A stretch of DNA of 64,000 bases from Candidatus Pantoea gossypiicola (lineage in GTDB: Bacteria; Pseudomonadota; Gammaproteobacteria; Enterobacterales; Enterobacteriaceae): assembly GCF_008632075.1 (NCBI RefSeq), contig NZ_VWVM01000003.1, positions 284,252-348,251 of the forward strand, read 5' to 3'. This document shows positions 15,776 through 25,746 of this stretch, in pieces. Numbering within the stretch: the stretch's first letter is position 1; the number at the start of each line of letters is the position of its first letter. The notes below the pieces were generated by a model that did no database searches, was not told the DNA's origin, and worked only from the letters and a program-made list of their open reading frames with translations. A program made the position numbers and the translations under genes.

Positions 15776-17410
15776 TCAGTGTTGTTTGATGAAATAGTAC
15801 TTCAGGTCTGTCATGTCCTGCGGGTCTTTGCCCGTAAAGCCGCCAACCCAGGGCTTTACCAGGCGCACACTTACGCGGTAGTAAACTGGCACAATTGGTG
15901 AGTCTTTGTCGAGTTGTGTTTCAGCCTGCTGATACAGGTCGGCGCGCTGCGCCTCGCTGCCCGCCGTCAGCGTTTCCGCCATTAAGCGATCGAAGATCGC
16001 GCTGCTGTAAAATGCGGTGTTGATTGAGGCATTGCTGATCAGCATGTTCAGGAAGGTAGAGGGCTCATTGTAATCGGCACACCAGGTGGCACGCACCACA
16101 TCATACTGAGCCTGATGACGGGTCTCCAGCATGGTTTTCCACTCCTGATTCTGCAGCGTCACCTTCGCGCCCAGGTTTTTCTGCCACATTGACGCGGCTG
16201 CAATCGCCTGCCGCTTATTTTGATCAGAGGTGTTATAGAGCAGCGTAAAGGTCAGCGGATGACTGGCATCAAAGCCCGCCTCTGCCAGCAGCTTTTTCGC
16301 CGCCTCATTACGCTGCGCCTGTGTCCAGGTGAACCATTCTGGTGGGGATAGCTTAATACCGGCCGTGAACGGTGGCGTTAGGCTATAGGCCGGAATCTGC
16401 CCCTGAGCCATGATCTTATTGGCAATCACCTCGCGATCGAGGGTCATTTTCAGCGCGGCGCGTACCCGTGCATCGGTAAACGGCGCTTTTTTGTTGTTGA
16501 TTTCGTAGTAGAAGGTGCAAAGCAGCGGACTCACTTTTACTTCATCACCCAGCTCTTTGCGCAGCTTGCCAAACATCTCTGGCGGAACAGCACTGTTAGT
16601 GATATCCGTGCCGCCACTGCGATAGCGATTAATGTCACTGTTTTCAGAAGCGATCGGCAGGAAGGTCCCCTGCTCAATCACCGTATGCGCATTGTCCCAG
16701 TAGTGGGGATTACGCTTCACGACGATTTTTTCATTCACCACCCAGTCGTTCAGTGTATAGGCACCGTTACCGATATAGTGATCGGGACGGGTCCAGGCGT
16801 CGCCCCACTGCTTAATGGCTGGCGCATAAACTGGCTTCATTGCCGTATGCGCTAACATCGCCACCAGGTAAGGCACCGGCTCACTCAGGGTTATCTGCAG
16901 CCGATGTGCATCCAGCGCTTTGACGCCCAGCTCATCGGGTGACGCTTTACCGGCAAGGATAGCATCAATACTGGCAAAATGGGCTGCCTGCAGATAGCTG
17001 GAATAAGGCGATGCCGTTTTCGGGTCCACCAGCCGACGCCAGCTATAAACGAAATCGGCGGCGGTCACTGGTTCGCCATTGCTCCACTTTGCATCATCAC
17101 GCAGAGTAAAAATCCAGACCGTGGGTTGTGGATTCTCCCAGCTTTTGGCGACGCCCGGCACGACCTGACCGCGGTTATCGGTGTTAACCAGCCCATCCAG
17201 CAGGTTGTGAATAACATTAGATTCCGGCACGCCTTCGGTTTTATGTGGATCCAGCGAAGAGACTTCGCTTCCGTTGTTGATCACTATTTGCTGTTGCGCG
17301 GCCAGTGTCGTTCCCGGCGGAACCGTAGCGGCATAGGCTGGAGAAAAAGCCGTGAACAAAAAGAGTGCGATTACTGACCGCTGTTGTTGCAAGTTTTCCA
17401 TCCCAATCAT
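15776..17410 (-). CDS. Second OppA-type periplasmic peptide-binding protein
   Basis: A 544-residue paralogue of OppA, similar along its full length (shared blocks SLDPHKTEGVPESNVIHNLLDGL, WSNGEPVTAADFVYSWRRLVDPKTASPYSSYLQ and the C-terminal KPWVGGFTGKDPQD). A signal peptide ends near SPAYA. Starts are possible at ATG 17410 or 17401; 17410 has AAAGG 12 bases upstream. It lies 154 bases upstream of oppA in the same direction, so it is probably a tandem duplicate with altered peptide preference, or a murein-tripeptide binder like MppA. It could use the same OppBCDF channel. Confidence 0.9.
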   Translation of the reverse strand: MIGMENLQQQRSVIALFLFTAFSPAYAATVPPGTTLAAQQQIVINNGSEVSSLDPHKTEGVPESNVIHNLLDGLVNTDNRGQVVPGVAKSWENPQPTVWIFTLRDDAKWSNGEPVTAADFVYSWRRLVDPKTASPYSSYLQAAHFASIDAILAGKASPDELGVKALDAHRLQITLSEPVPYLVAMLAHTAMKPVYAPAIKQWGDAWTRPDHYIGNGAYTLNDWVVNEKIVVKRNPHYWDNAHTVIEQGTFLPIASENSDINRYRSGGTDITNSAVPPEMFGKLRKELGDEVKVSPLLCTFYYEINNKKAPFTDARVRAALKMTLDREVIANKIMAQGQIPAYSLTPPFTAGIKLSPPEWFTWTQAQRNEAAKKLLAEAGFDASHPLTFTLLYNTSDQNKRQAIAAASMWQKNLGAKVTLQNQEWKTMLETRHQAQYDVVRATWCADYNEPSTFLNMLISNASINTAFYSSAIFDRLMAETLTAGSEAQRADLYQQAETQLDKDSPIVPVYYRVSVRLVKPWVGGFTGKDPQDMTDLKYYFIKQH

Positions 17411-17982
17411 GCGAAACGCCAACCTTTAATTAAGTATCCCGATAGGCTTAAGCAAAAAGCGTTCTCACTTTGGGCTTACGGAGAAAAAAATCGCGTTGGG
17501 CCAAAAATTATCAGAAGCCGCGAAGGGGTGCCAAAGCAAAATAGCTAAAATGTTAACTAATTCTCTTTTATCATGAGATGTCAGGCAGCGAAAGTGTTAA
17601 TTTTCGTCCTGAAAATATTATATCGATATGAAAAATAAACTGTTTAGCTGGAAACCTGTTTCCGGGCCGGTATGCAGCCACAAAAAGCGTCTTATTCGGT
17701 ATTTGTATTGATATAAACGGCATCGGCGTGATGAAATTCAGGCTGAGCACTGTAAACCGGGGGGTTTATAGGGTTGGGTGGAGATCAGGCAGCAGATTAT
17801 CGTGTGAAAATCGTGACATTATTTTGCAAAAAAAAGTCTGTGAGCAAACCCACAGTAACGGAATTTATAATCGTCTGTTTATATTAAGCAGGATGAATAA
17901 CTGCATTATTATGGTGCAATAAAATGCTTTACTGCACCATTTCAGGTCACCAATTCACTTCGCCGCATGAAATAAGTGAGTT
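17411..17982. other. Gene-free interval between the opp operon and ychE
   Basis: About 570 AT-rich bases without a supported gene; a 64-codon frame at 17728-17922 lacks a ribosome site and resembles nothing. The right part holds the ychE hairpin (17911-17940). The length fits a long regulatory leader for the opp operon, as found upstream of oppA in E. coli, but I see no clear operator. Confidence 0.6.
17911..17940 (-). terminator. Probable ychE terminator hairpin
   Basis: A 13-bp stem (ATGGTGCAGTAAA/TTTATTGCACCAT on the minus strand, one G-U pair) with a 4-base loop. The wobble pair only forms in the minus-strand RNA, so it belongs to transcription coming from ychE. No strong T run follows. 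Confidence 0.5.
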
Positions 17983-18630
17983 TTAGTTCAGTAAGCCGGG
18001 GAAAATCGACTTCAAACCGGTCACAACAAATTCAATTCCCAGCGCCATCAGTAGCAGCCCCATAATTCGGGTAATCACGTTAATACCGGTCTGGCCAAGC
18101 ATGCGCACCATTAACGGCGCGGCGCGGAACAACAGCCAGCAGCAGAAAGCAAAAATAGCAATTGCCAGCGTGAATCCCAGCAGATTTATCCAGCTGTGGT
18201 AGCGGGTACTCCAGACGATGGTTGAGCTGATGGCACCCGGGCCCGCCATCAGTGGTAATGCCAGCGGCACAACCCCCACGCTTTCACGAATCGCCGTTTC
18301 TGACTTCTCCTGCTTGTTCTGCTTATCCTCGCCCAGCTTGCCGCTGATCATCGACATGGCAATGGTGACGACCAGAATTCCGCCCGCAATACGGAACGAG
18401 TCAATCGAAATGCCAAACACACGCAAAATCGCATCGCCGAGGAAAAGTGACGTCCAGAGAATAATGGCAACGGCCAGAGTAGCCGTAAGGTTGGTTTTGT
18501 TACGCTCAACTACCCCCTGATAACGGGTCATGCTGATGAACACCGGAATAATGCCTACCGGATTGACCAGCGCAAAGAGCCCGACAAAAAATTTTATATA
18601 GCCTGATAGATCTAAAAGCGCTGGATTCAC
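17983..18630 (-). CDS. ychE: MarC-family inner membrane protein YchE
   Basis: A 215-residue MarC/UPF0056 protein with about six membrane spans, closely matching E. coli YchE (FALVNPVGIIPVFISMT, the central SGKLGEDKQNKQEKSE loop, LPLMAGPGAISSTIVW). The family has been called NAAT transporters, but a substrate is not established. The start is set at GTG 18630 because GGAG lies eight bases upstream and it gives the E. coli length; an upstream GTG at 18648 is less likely. Confidence 0.93.
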   Translation of the reverse strand: MNPALLDLSGYIKFFVGLFALVNPVGIIPVFISMTRYQGVVERNKTNLTATLAVAIILWTSLFLGDAILRVFGISIDSFRIAGGILVVTIAMSMISGKLGEDKQNKQEKSETAIRESVGVVPLALPLMAGPGAISSTIVWSTRYHSWINLLGFTLAIAIFAFCCWLLFRAAPLMVRMLGQTGINVITRIMGLLLMALGIEFVVTGLKSIFPGLLN

Positions 18631-18755
18631 GACTCTACTCCGTACCACAGGGGGTAAACGCGCCTAATGTATGTGAAAACGTGCAGAGACGCCAGATGTG
18701 CACATAGGTATTTATCCTGATGAACAGTAAAGCATTTAGCGCTTTCCGCCAGAGA

Positions 18756-18781
18756 TTAAAAAGTGGCTGGATTTAGCCACT
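18756..18781 (-). terminator. Terminator-like hairpin in the ychE leader (minus strand)
   Basis: On the minus strand AGTGGCT-AAATCC-AGCCACT is followed directly by TTTTTAA. It lies about 130 bases upstream of the ychE start, so it is either an attenuator in the ychE leader or the end of a short minus-strand RNA from the adhE promoter region. Only the structure is visible. Confidence 0.5.
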
Positions 18782-18866
18782 GCCAGGAGGGCTGAGCACA
18801 GGAGCACGCGGACCTGACAGGAAAGCTCTCTAAAGGGGTGCTGAAAGGTGTCAGCTTGAACCTAAA

Positions 18867-18915
18867 TTGATCTGCATCAAAATTGATCTACCCCAAACCA
18901 GGTAATCTTTTCTTA
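18867..18915 (+). promoter_or_regulatory. FNR box with possible class II promoter for adhE
   Basis: TTGATCTGCATCAA (18867-18880) matches the FNR consensus exactly, and a TAATCT hexamer (18903-18908) lies where the -10 box of a class II FNR promoter should be, with a start near 18915. The -10 match is only partial. A TATAAG at 18925 is an alternative -10. The gene-free interval between ychE and adhE is 18631-19089. Confidence 0.6.
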
Positions 18916-19089
18916 ACGGAAGTATAAGCGTCAGCGTAAGAAACCTCGCAAACGCCAGCAGAAGACTCGTTCAGTAAACAGTTGAAAATCCGGGCTTTTC
19001 CTGTCAGCCAGTCACGTTATTTCAGCGAGACTATACTCAGGACGCAGGATTGTTTACTAAAAAAGTTTAACTTCCTTCAGGAGAACACC

Positions 19090-21777
19090 ATGGCCGTAAC
19101 CAATGTCGCTGAACTCAATGCACTGGTCGAACGTGTAAAAAAAGCCCAGCGTGAATATGCCAACTTTTCTCAACAACAGGTCGACGCCATCTTCCGAGCC
19201 GCCGCCCTTGCCGCCGCTGACGCCAGAATCCCGCTAGCCAAGATGGCCGTTGCCGAATCCGGTATGGGCATCGTCGAAGACAAGGTCATTAAAAACCACT
19301 TTGCTTCCGAGTATATCTACAACGCCTATAAAGATGAAAAGACCTGTGGCGTGTTAGCCACTGACGATACATTCGGTACCATTACCATCGCCGAGCCAAT
19401 TGGCCTGATTTGCGGTATCGTCCCGACCACCAACCCAACCTCAACCGCTATCTTCAAAGCGTTAATCAGTCTTAAAACCCGTAACGGCATTATCTTTTCG
19501 CCACACCCACGCGCCAAAGACGCAACAAACAAAGCTGCCGATATCGTATTGCAGGCCGCCATTGCTGCCGGTGCGCCTAAAGACATTATCGGCTGGATCG
19601 ATGCCCCGTCTGTTGAACTGTCAAACCAGTTGATGCATCACCCTGACATCAACCTGATTCTTGCCACCGGCGGTCCGGGCATGGTGAAAGCAGCATACAG
19701 CTCCGGTAAACCGGCGATTGGTGTCGGTGCTGGTAACACGCCGGTAGTGATCGATGAAACAGCCGATGTGAAACGTGCCGTTGCCTCTATTCTGATGTCG
19801 AAAACCTTCGATAACGGGGTGATCTGCGCCTCTGAACAATCTGTTATTGTGGTTGATTCTGTTTATGACGCCGTGCGTGAACGTTTCGCCAGCCATGGCG
19901 GCTACATGCTGCAGGGTGCTGAACTGAGCGCAGTGCAGAATATCATCCTGAAAAACGGCGGCCTGAATGCGGCCATCGTGGGTCAGCCTGCCTTCAAAAT
20001 CGCAGAGATGGCCGGTCTCAGCGTGCCGCCGGACACCAAGATCCTGATTGGTGAAGTGCAACTGGTAGATGAATCTGAACCATTTGCCCACGAAAAACTC
20101 TCACCTACCCTCGCGATGTATCGGGCAAAAGATTTCCAGGATGCTGTAGATAAAGCGGAGAAACTGGTTGCCATGGGCGGTATCGGTCACACCTCCTGCC
20201 TTTACACCGACCAGGATAACCAGACTGAGCGCGTGCACTACTTCGGGGACAAAATGAAAACCGCGCGTATTCTGATCAACACCCCGGCCTCTCAGGGCGG
20301 TATCGGTGACCTCTATAACTTTAAACTGGCCCCGTCTCTGACGCTGGGTTGTGGTTCCTGGGGCGGTAACTCTATTTCAGAGAACGTCGGTCCAAAACAC
20401 CTGATCAATACCAAAACTGTCGCCAAGCGAGCTGAGAATATGTTGTGGCATAAACTTCCTAAATCCATCTACTTCCGTCGGGGTTCACTGCCAATTGCGC
20501 TGGAAGAGGTGGCAACGGATGGCGCGAAACGTGCCTTTATCGTCACTGACCGCTTCCTGTTCAATAACGGTTATGCTGACCAGGTGACCCGCGTACTGAA
20601 ATCACACGGCATCGAAACTGAAGTGTTCTTCGAAGTTGAAGCTGACCCAACGCTGAGCATCGTACGTAAAGGTGCAGAGCAGATGAACAGCTTTAAACCT
20701 GACGTCATCATTGCGCTGGGCGGCGGTTCCCCAATGGATGCCGCGAAAATCATGTGGGTGATGTACGAACATCCGGAAACCCACTTCGAAGAGCTGGCGT
20801 TACGTTTCATGGACATCCGTAAACGTATTTACAAGTTCCCAAAAATGGGCGTCAAAGCACGCATGGTTGCCATCACGACCACCTCAGGTACCGGTTCAGA
20901 GGTCACACCATTCGCTGTGGTAACCGATGATGCGACCGGTCAGAAATATCCTCTGGCTGACTATGCATTGACGCCGGATATGGCGATTGTCGATGCCAAT
21001 CTGGTGATGGATATGCCGCGTTCACTCTGCGCCTTCGGGGGTCTGGATGCAGTAACCCACGCGCTGGAAGCCTATGTTTCCGTACTGGCGAATGAATACT
21101 CTGATGGTCAGGCGCTGCAGGCTCTGAAACTGCTGAAAGAGAACCTGCCGGCCAGTTATGCCGAAGGTGCTAAAAACCCGGTGGCGCGTGAACGCGTACA
21201 CAATGCCGCAACTATCGCCGGTATTGCGTTTGCCAACGCCTTCCTTGGGGTCTGTCACTCAATGGCACACAAACTGGGTTCAGAGTTCCATATCCCACAC
21301 GGCCTGGCGAATGCCCTGTTAATCTCGAACGTTATTCGCTACAACGCGAATGACAATCCGACTAAACAGACCGCATTCAGCCAGTATGATCGTCCACAGG
21401 CGCGTCGTCGTTACGCAGAGATTGCTGATCACTTAGGTCTGAGCGCACCAGGCGACCGCACTGCGCAGAAAATTGAGAAGCTGCTGGCATGGCTGGACGA
21501 GATCAAAACTGAACTCGGTATTCCGACCTCAATCCGTGAAGCCGGTGTGCAGGAAGCTGACTTCCTGGCGAAAGTCGATAAACTGGCCGATGATGCATTC
21601 GACGACCAGTGTACCGGCGCGAACCCACGCTATCCGCTGATTGCTGAGCTGAAACAGATTATGCTCGACACCTACTACGGACGTGAATTTGTCGAACCGT
21701 TCTCAACTGTCGCCGAAGCCGTAGCTGAGCAGCCGGTGAAAGGCGTGAAGGTTGATAAGAAAGTGAAGAAAGTCTGA
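19090..21777 (+). CDS. adhE: Bifunctional acetaldehyde/alcohol dehydrogenase AdhE
   Basis: AdhE (895 residues) reduces acetyl-CoA to acetaldehyde and then ethanol, regenerating NAD during fermentation, and assembles into spirosomes. The N-terminal aldehyde dehydrogenase half has the catalytic Cys246 in DNGVICASEQS. The C-terminal iron-dependent alcohol dehydrogenase half has GGGSPMDAAK, the TTSGTGSEVTPFAV region and the metal-ligand histidines in CHSMAHKLG and HIPHGLANA. The start at 19090 follows CAGGAG and matches E. coli; the open frame extends upstream into the leader without support. A long leader with an FNR box precedes it. Confidence 0.99.
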   Translation: MAVTNVAELNALVERVKKAQREYANFSQQQVDAIFRAAALAAADARIPLAKMAVAESGMGIVEDKVIKNHFASEYIYNAYKDEKTCGVLATDDTFGTITIAEPIGLICGIVPTTNPTSTAIFKALISLKTRNGIIFSPHPRAKDATNKAADIVLQAAIAAGAPKDIIGWIDAPSVELSNQLMHHPDINLILATGGPGMVKAAYSSGKPAIGVGAGNTPVVIDETADVKRAVASILMSKTFDNGVICASEQSVIVVDSVYDAVRERFASHGGYMLQGAELSAVQNIILKNGGLNAAIVGQPAFKIAEMAGLSVPPDTKILIGEVQLVDESEPFAHEKLSPTLAMYRAKDFQDAVDKAEKLVAMGGIGHTSCLYTDQDNQTERVHYFGDKMKTARILINTPASQGGIGDLYNFKLAPSLTLGCGSWGGNSISENVGPKHLINTKTVAKRAENMLWHKLPKSIYFRRGSLPIALEEVATDGAKRAFIVTDRFLFNNGYADQVTRVLKSHGIETEVFFEVEADPTLSIVRKGAEQMNSFKPDVIIALGGGSPMDAAKIMWVMYEHPETHFEELALRFMDIRKRIYKFPKMGVKARMVAITTTSGTGSEVTPFAVVTDDATGQKYPLADYALTPDMAIVDANLVMDMPRSLCAFGGLDAVTHALEAYVSVLANEYSDGQALQALKLLKENLPASYAEGAKNPVARERVHNAATIAGIAFANAFLGVCHSMAHKLGSEFHIPHGLANALLISNVIRYNANDNPTKQTAFSQYDRPQARRRYAEIADHLGLSAPGDRTAQKIEKLLAWLDEIKTELGIPTSIREAGVQEADFLAKVDKLADDAFDDQCTGANPRYPLIAELKQIMLDTYYGREFVEPFSTVAEAVAEQPVKGVKVDKKVKKV

Positions 21778-21800
21778 TAGCCCGCTTCTGACTATCTGAT

Positions 21801-21827
21801 AAAAAAACCCGCCGCGGCGGGTTTTTT
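21801..21827. terminator. Bidirectional terminator between adhE and tdk
   Basis: The palindrome AAACCCGCCG/CGGCGGGTTT is bordered by A and T runs, serving both converging genes. Confidence 0.9.
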
Positions 21828-21845
21828 ATTGCCTGAATGATGCGG

Positions 21846-22466
21846 TTAATTCAGCGGAGTCTGTGCGCCGTGAATCGCCTGTAACGATCCCTGTTCTATC
21901 GCCTGTTTATAATGCTTACGGCAGACGGAAATATAGCGTTCGTTACCGCCAATGACCACCTGCTCGCCTTCGCTGAAAGGTTTACCCTCATTATCCAGTC
22001 GCAGCACCATGCTCGCCTTGCGACCACAATGACAAATAGTTTTAAGCTCAACCAGCTTGTCTGCCCATGCCAGCAGATACTGACTGCCCACAAACAGTTC
22101 ACCGCGAAAATCGGTTCTCAGACCATAACAGAGCACCGGAATATCCAGATCGTCTACGACATCTGAGAGTGCTTTAACCTGCTCCCGGGTCAGGAACTGA
22201 CTCTCATCAACCAGCACACAGTGGATTGGCTGCACAGCATGCTCGGCGGCAATGTCACTATAGAGTGCGGTTTCAGCATTGTAGAGCAAGGCCGGCGACG
22301 AGAGTCCGATACGGGAACTCACCTGTCCGGCACCGAACCGATTATCGATTTCAGCGGTATAGACCAGCGAACGCATGCCGCGCTCCTGATAGTTATAGGA
22401 GGATTGCAGCAGTGCTGTCGATTTCCCTGCATTCATGGCAGAGTAATAAAAATAGAGTTGAGCCAT
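21846..22466 (-). CDS. tdk: Thymidine kinase
   Basis: Tdk (206 residues) phosphorylates thymidine to dTMP in the salvage pathway. It shows the P-loop [12 protein letters not shown] (residues 11-22), the DESQFL Walker B-like motif, and zinc ligands in CHCGRKA and the C-terminal CRKH. The adhE-tdk-hns neighbourhood matches E. coli. The start at 22466 is preceded by an AGATACGCTCCT-type region with a weak purine stretch. Confidence 0.98.
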   Translation of the reverse strand: MAQLYFYYSAMNAGKSTALLQSSYNYQERGMRSLVYTAEIDNRFGAGQVSSRIGLSSPALLYNAETALYSDIAAEHAVQPIHCVLVDESQFLTREQVKALSDVVDDLDIPVLCYGLRTDFRGELFVGSQYLLAWADKLVELKTICHCGRKASMVLRLDNEGKPFSEGEQVVIGGNERYISVCRKHYKQAIEQGSLQAIHGAQTPLN

Positions 22467-22873
22467 AGGAGCGTATCTTCATCAGGACTTAACGGAATGG
22501 CGCGCATATTAACACAAAGTGCAGGTAATACGTTGCGGTGTAGCGGTAATTAAAGCGTAACCGCTGACCACTTATTCATCTTTGTGCTTCGCCGGGAGCC
22601 AGTTATGTGCACTACACGCAGGATAAGTTTTGCTTATTTTACCCGCAACAAAAGGAACGACATTTTTGTCATCACGCTTAATACATTAAATTTATTGCAT
22701 ATCAGACCCGCGGAAACTATTTTTTATTTGCCATAACCGTGGAATTCTGACTGTGATTATTTTAATTACTCAGGGGATTATCGTTCTGAATATTTTTTAA
22801 GATTGAAGTTATTTAATGTCACCACTACTATTAGCGGGCAACACAACTTTTCCCTTATTCAGAGACCAGCACA
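22467..22873. other. Gene-free AT-rich interval between tdk and hns
   Basis: About 400 bases separating the divergent genes tdk and hns, with several A/T tracts in the right half (22680-22830). It most likely holds the hns promoter with curved DNA for H-NS autoregulation. I find no gene or clear hairpin in it. Confidence 0.55.
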
Positions 22874-23284
22874 ATGAGCGAAGCACTAAAAGTTCTTAAT
22901 AATATCCGTACGCTGCGCGCCCAGGCCAGAGAGTATTCCGTCGAAACACTGGAAGAAATGCTGGAAAAACTGGACGTAGTGGTAAAAGAACGCCGCGAAG
23001 AAGAGTCACATTTTCAGGCAGAAAATGAAGAACGCACGCGTAAGCTTAATCAGTATCGTGAAATGCTGCTGGCGGATGGAATCGACCCGAATGAACTGAT
23101 TAACACGCTGACCGCTACTCCCCGAGCTGCGGCAAAAGGAAAACGCTCAGTGCGCCCGGCCAAATATGGTTATACCGATGAAAAAGGCGAGTCAAGAACA
23201 TGGACAGGTCAGGGACGGACACCAGCCGTGATTAAAAAAGCGCTGGAAGAACAGGGTAAAACGCTGGACGATTTTTTACTGTAA
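22874..23284 (+). CDS. hns: Nucleoid protein H-NS
   Basis: H-NS (136 residues) silences AT-rich and horizontally acquired DNA and bridges DNA in the nucleoid. The N-terminal coiled-coil oligomerisation region ([20 protein letters not shown], then a charged helix) and a basic linker lead to the C-terminal DNA-binding domain with the core motif [16 protein letters not shown] (minor-groove QGR hook). The length equals the E. coli protein. It is followed by a terminator, and, unlike E. coli, by two sugar-nucleotide genes before galU. Confidence 0.98.
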   Translation: MSEALKVLNNIRTLRAQAREYSVETLEEMLEKLDVVVKERREEESHFQAENEERTRKLNQYREMLLADGIDPNELINTLTATPRAAAKGKRSVRPAKYGYTDEKGESRTWTGQGRTPAVIKKALEEQGKTLDDFLL

Positions 23285-23326
23285 TGCTGACTGCTTCGCT
23301 GCTTAAGCGTTAGCCTGATACCTCAA

Positions 23327-23359
23327 TAAAAAAGGAAGCCGAAGCTTCCTTTTTCTTTT
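23327..23359. terminator. Terminator between hns and the epimerase gene
   Basis: AAAAAAGGAAGC-CGAA-GCTTCCTTTTTCTTTT, flanked by A and T runs so active in both directions. Confidence 0.85.
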
Positions 23360-23361
23360 AA

Positions 23362-24369
23362 TCAGGCGCAATAGAAATCCCGATACCAGTCAACGAAGTT
23401 TTTAACGCCCTCTTCGACCCCGGTCTGCGGTTTAAAACCAATGGCCTTATACAATGCTTCGGTATCCGCACTGGTTTCCAGCACATCACCGGGCTGCATT
23501 GGCATCAGGTTTTTCTTCGCCGTAATCCCCAATGCTTTCTCAATCGCTTCGATATAGTTCATCAAGGTAACCGGCTGACTGTTACCAATATTATAAACCC
23601 GATAAGGCGCAGAGCTGGTTGCGGGTGAACCGGTTTCAACGGTCCAGTTATCATCCTGTTGCGGAATAACATCCTGCAGACGGACAATCGCTTCAGCAAT
23701 ATCGTCAATATAGGTAAAGTCGCGTTTCATCTGGCCCTGGTTATAAACATCTATCGCTTCACCCGCAATCATTGCCCGGGTGAACTTAAAGAGTGCCATA
23801 TCAGGACGGCCCCATGGACCGTAAACGGTAAAGAAGCGCAATCCGGTCGTCGGCAACTGATAAAGATGCGAGTAAGTGTGCGACATTAACTCATTAGCTT
23901 TTTTGGTCGCCGCATATAAAGAAACCGGGTGATCAACGCTGTCTTCGGTTGAGAACGGCATTTTTCGATTCAGGCCATAAACTGAACTGGATGAGGCGTA
24001 GAGCAGGTGTTCAATTTTATGATGACGGCAGCCTTCAAGAATATTGAGGTGACCGATCAGATTTGAGTCTGCGTAGGCATGGGGATTTTCAATGGAGTAC
24101 CTGACGCCAGCCTGAGCGCCAAGGTGAATAACGCGCTGGAATGTGTGCTGGTCGAACAGTGACGCCATTGCGTCACGGTCCGCCAGATCCAGCTCAATGA
24201 ATGTAAAACCAGAATCAGCTTTAATTAAATTGAGACGGGCATGTTTGAGATTTACGTCGTAATAATCATTCAGGTTGTCGATACCGACAACCTGGTGACC
24301 GGCGGCCAGCAGACGCTGACTGACATGAAAACCAATAAAGCCTGCGGCGCCGGTGACCAGAAAGTTCAT
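23362..24369 (-). CDS. NAD-dependent epimerase, probable UDP-glucuronate 4-epimerase
   Basis: A 335-residue extended short-chain dehydrogenase. The N-terminal Rossmann motif GAAGFIG binds NAD, and the catalytic pair is Tyr152-xxx-Lys156 in YAATKKANE, with the Ser/Thr partner in YASSSSVYG. The overall pattern (DNLNDYYDVNLKHARL, RFFTVYGPWGRPDMA) is that of UDP-glucuronate 4-epimerases making UDP-galacturonate. It is 14 bases downstream of ugd, whose product is its expected substrate, so the context agrees. It could alternatively act on another UDP-sugar in surface polysaccharide synthesis. It is absent from this position in E. coli. Confidence 0.88.
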   Translation of the reverse strand: MNFLVTGAAGFIGFHVSQRLLAAGHQVVGIDNLNDYYDVNLKHARLNLIKADSGFTFIELDLADRDAMASLFDQHTFQRVIHLGAQAGVRYSIENPHAYADSNLIGHLNILEGCRHHKIEHLLYASSSSVYGLNRKMPFSTEDSVDHPVSLYAATKKANELMSHTYSHLYQLPTTGLRFFTVYGPWGRPDMALFKFTRAMIAGEAIDVYNQGQMKRDFTYIDDIAEAIVRLQDVIPQQDDNWTVETGSPATSSAPYRVYNIGNSQPVTLMNYIEAIEKALGITAKKNLMPMQPGDVLETSADTEALYKAIGFKPQTGVEEGVKNFVDWYRDFYCA

Positions 24370-24383
24370 AAATCCCTCGTTAA

Positions 24384-25724
24384 TTATGCAGTTTGAATTG
24401 ACGCTCCGCGGCCGATTGCATAATAAACGAAACCGCGTTTGCTGATACGCTCTGGATCATACAGGTTACGACCATCAAAAATCACGGCTTCTTTCAGTGC
24501 ATTTTTGATAACGTCAAAGTCAGGCGCACGGAAGTTTTGCCACTCTGTACAGATGACCAGACCGTCTGCGCCCTGCAGTGCGGCCTCTTTGGTACCCATC
24601 AGCTTCAGATCGCTGCGGTGACCATAGATGCGCTGCGCTTCATCCATCGCTTCAGGGTCAAACGCCTGGACAGATGCGCCCGCTTCCCACAGCGTTTCCA
24701 TCAGCACACGGCTGGAGGCTTCACGCATGTCGTCAGTGTTCGGCTTAAATGACAGGCCCCAGAGTGCAAACGTCTTACCTTTCAGATCGTCACCAAAATG
24801 ACGCTTGATGAAGGTCGGCAGCTTGTTTTTCTGGTTGTCATTCACATCTTCCACCGCCTGCAACAGACGTGGCTGATAGCCAATGGACTCAGCGGTACGG
24901 ATTAACGCCTGCACATCTTTCGGGAAGCAGGAGCCGCCGTAGCCACAGCCAGGATAGATAAAGTGGTAGCCAATGCGGGGATCAGAACCGATACCCTGGC
25001 GTACTTTCTCGATATCCGCGCCTAAACGTTCAGCCAGGTTAGACATCTCGTTCATAAAGCTGATTTTGGTAGCCAGCATGCAGTTTGCAGCATACTTGGT
25101 CAGCTCTGCGCTGCGGATATCCATCATGATCATGCGATCGTGGTTACGGTTAAACGGCTCATAGAGCTCGCGTAACAGTTCGACCACGTCGTCGTTGTCG
25201 GTACCGACAACAATACGCTCCGGACGCATACAGTCATTAACTGCTGCACCCTCTTTCAGGAATTCCGGGTTTGAAACCACATCGAAGGTGATGTTGGCGT
25301 CACGCGCTTTAAGCGTTTCCGTCATTACTGCACGAACTTTGTCTGCTGTGCCAACCGGAACGGTTGATTTGTCGATAACCACTTTGTGATCGTTCATATG
25401 CTGCGCAATGGTGCGCGCTACGGCGGTCACATATTTCAGATCGGCAGAGCCGTCTTCATCCGGTGGTGTACCGACTGCAATAAACTGCATAACACCATGG
25501 TTTACGCCCTGCTCAGCCTCAGTGCTGAACTTCAGACGACCCGCTTCGTAATTGGACATTACCAGCGGCGTTAAACCTGGTTCGAAAATAGGAATGATGC
25601 CTTTTTTCAGATTTTCGACTTTATTAGCGTCGACATCAATGCAGAGAACGTCATGTCCGACTTCGGCTAACACCGCAGCCTGAACCAGACCGACATAGCC
25701 GATACCAAATACAGTGACTTTCAT
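24384..25724 (-). CDS. ugd: UDP-glucose 6-dehydrogenase
   Basis: Ugd (446 residues) oxidises UDP-glucose twice with NAD to UDP-glucuronate, a precursor for capsule, exopolysaccharide and lipid A modification. It has the N-terminal Rossmann motif GIGYVGL, the substrate region [20 protein letters not shown], and the catalytic Cys266 in [10 protein letters not shown]. It lies between galU (supplies UDP-glucose, 22 bases upstream) and the epimerase gene, forming an apparent three-gene operon. In E. coli ugd sits beside the his/rfb region, so this location is lineage-specific. Confidence 0.97.
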   Translation of the reverse strand: MKVTVFGIGYVGLVQAAVLAEVGHDVLCIDVDANKVENLKKGIIPIFEPGLTPLVMSNYEAGRLKFSTEAEQGVNHGVMQFIAVGTPPDEDGSADLKYVTAVARTIAQHMNDHKVVIDKSTVPVGTADKVRAVMTETLKARDANITFDVVSNPEFLKEGAAVNDCMRPERIVVGTDNDDVVELLRELYEPFNRNHDRMIMMDIRSAELTKYAANCMLATKISFMNEMSNLAERLGADIEKVRQGIGSDPRIGYHFIYPGCGYGGSCFPKDVQALIRTAESIGYQPRLLQAVEDVNDNQKNKLPTFIKRHFGDDLKGKTFALWGLSFKPNTDDMREASSRVLMETLWEAGASVQAFDPEAMDEAQRIYGHRSDLKLMGTKEAALQGADGLVICTEWQNFRAPDFDVIKNALKEAVIFDGRNLYDPERISKRGFVYYAIGRGASIQTA

Positions 25725-25746
25725 CGAGTTATCCTGTGTTTATGAA

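Noticed and set aside
17728..17922. 64-residue frame in the opp-ychE interval
   Set aside because: There is no ribosome site, composition is not protein-like and it resembles no family.
18982..19089. 36-residue N-terminal extension of AdhE
   Set aside because: It lies in the leader; CAGGAG directly precedes ATG 19090 and the AdhE family begins there.
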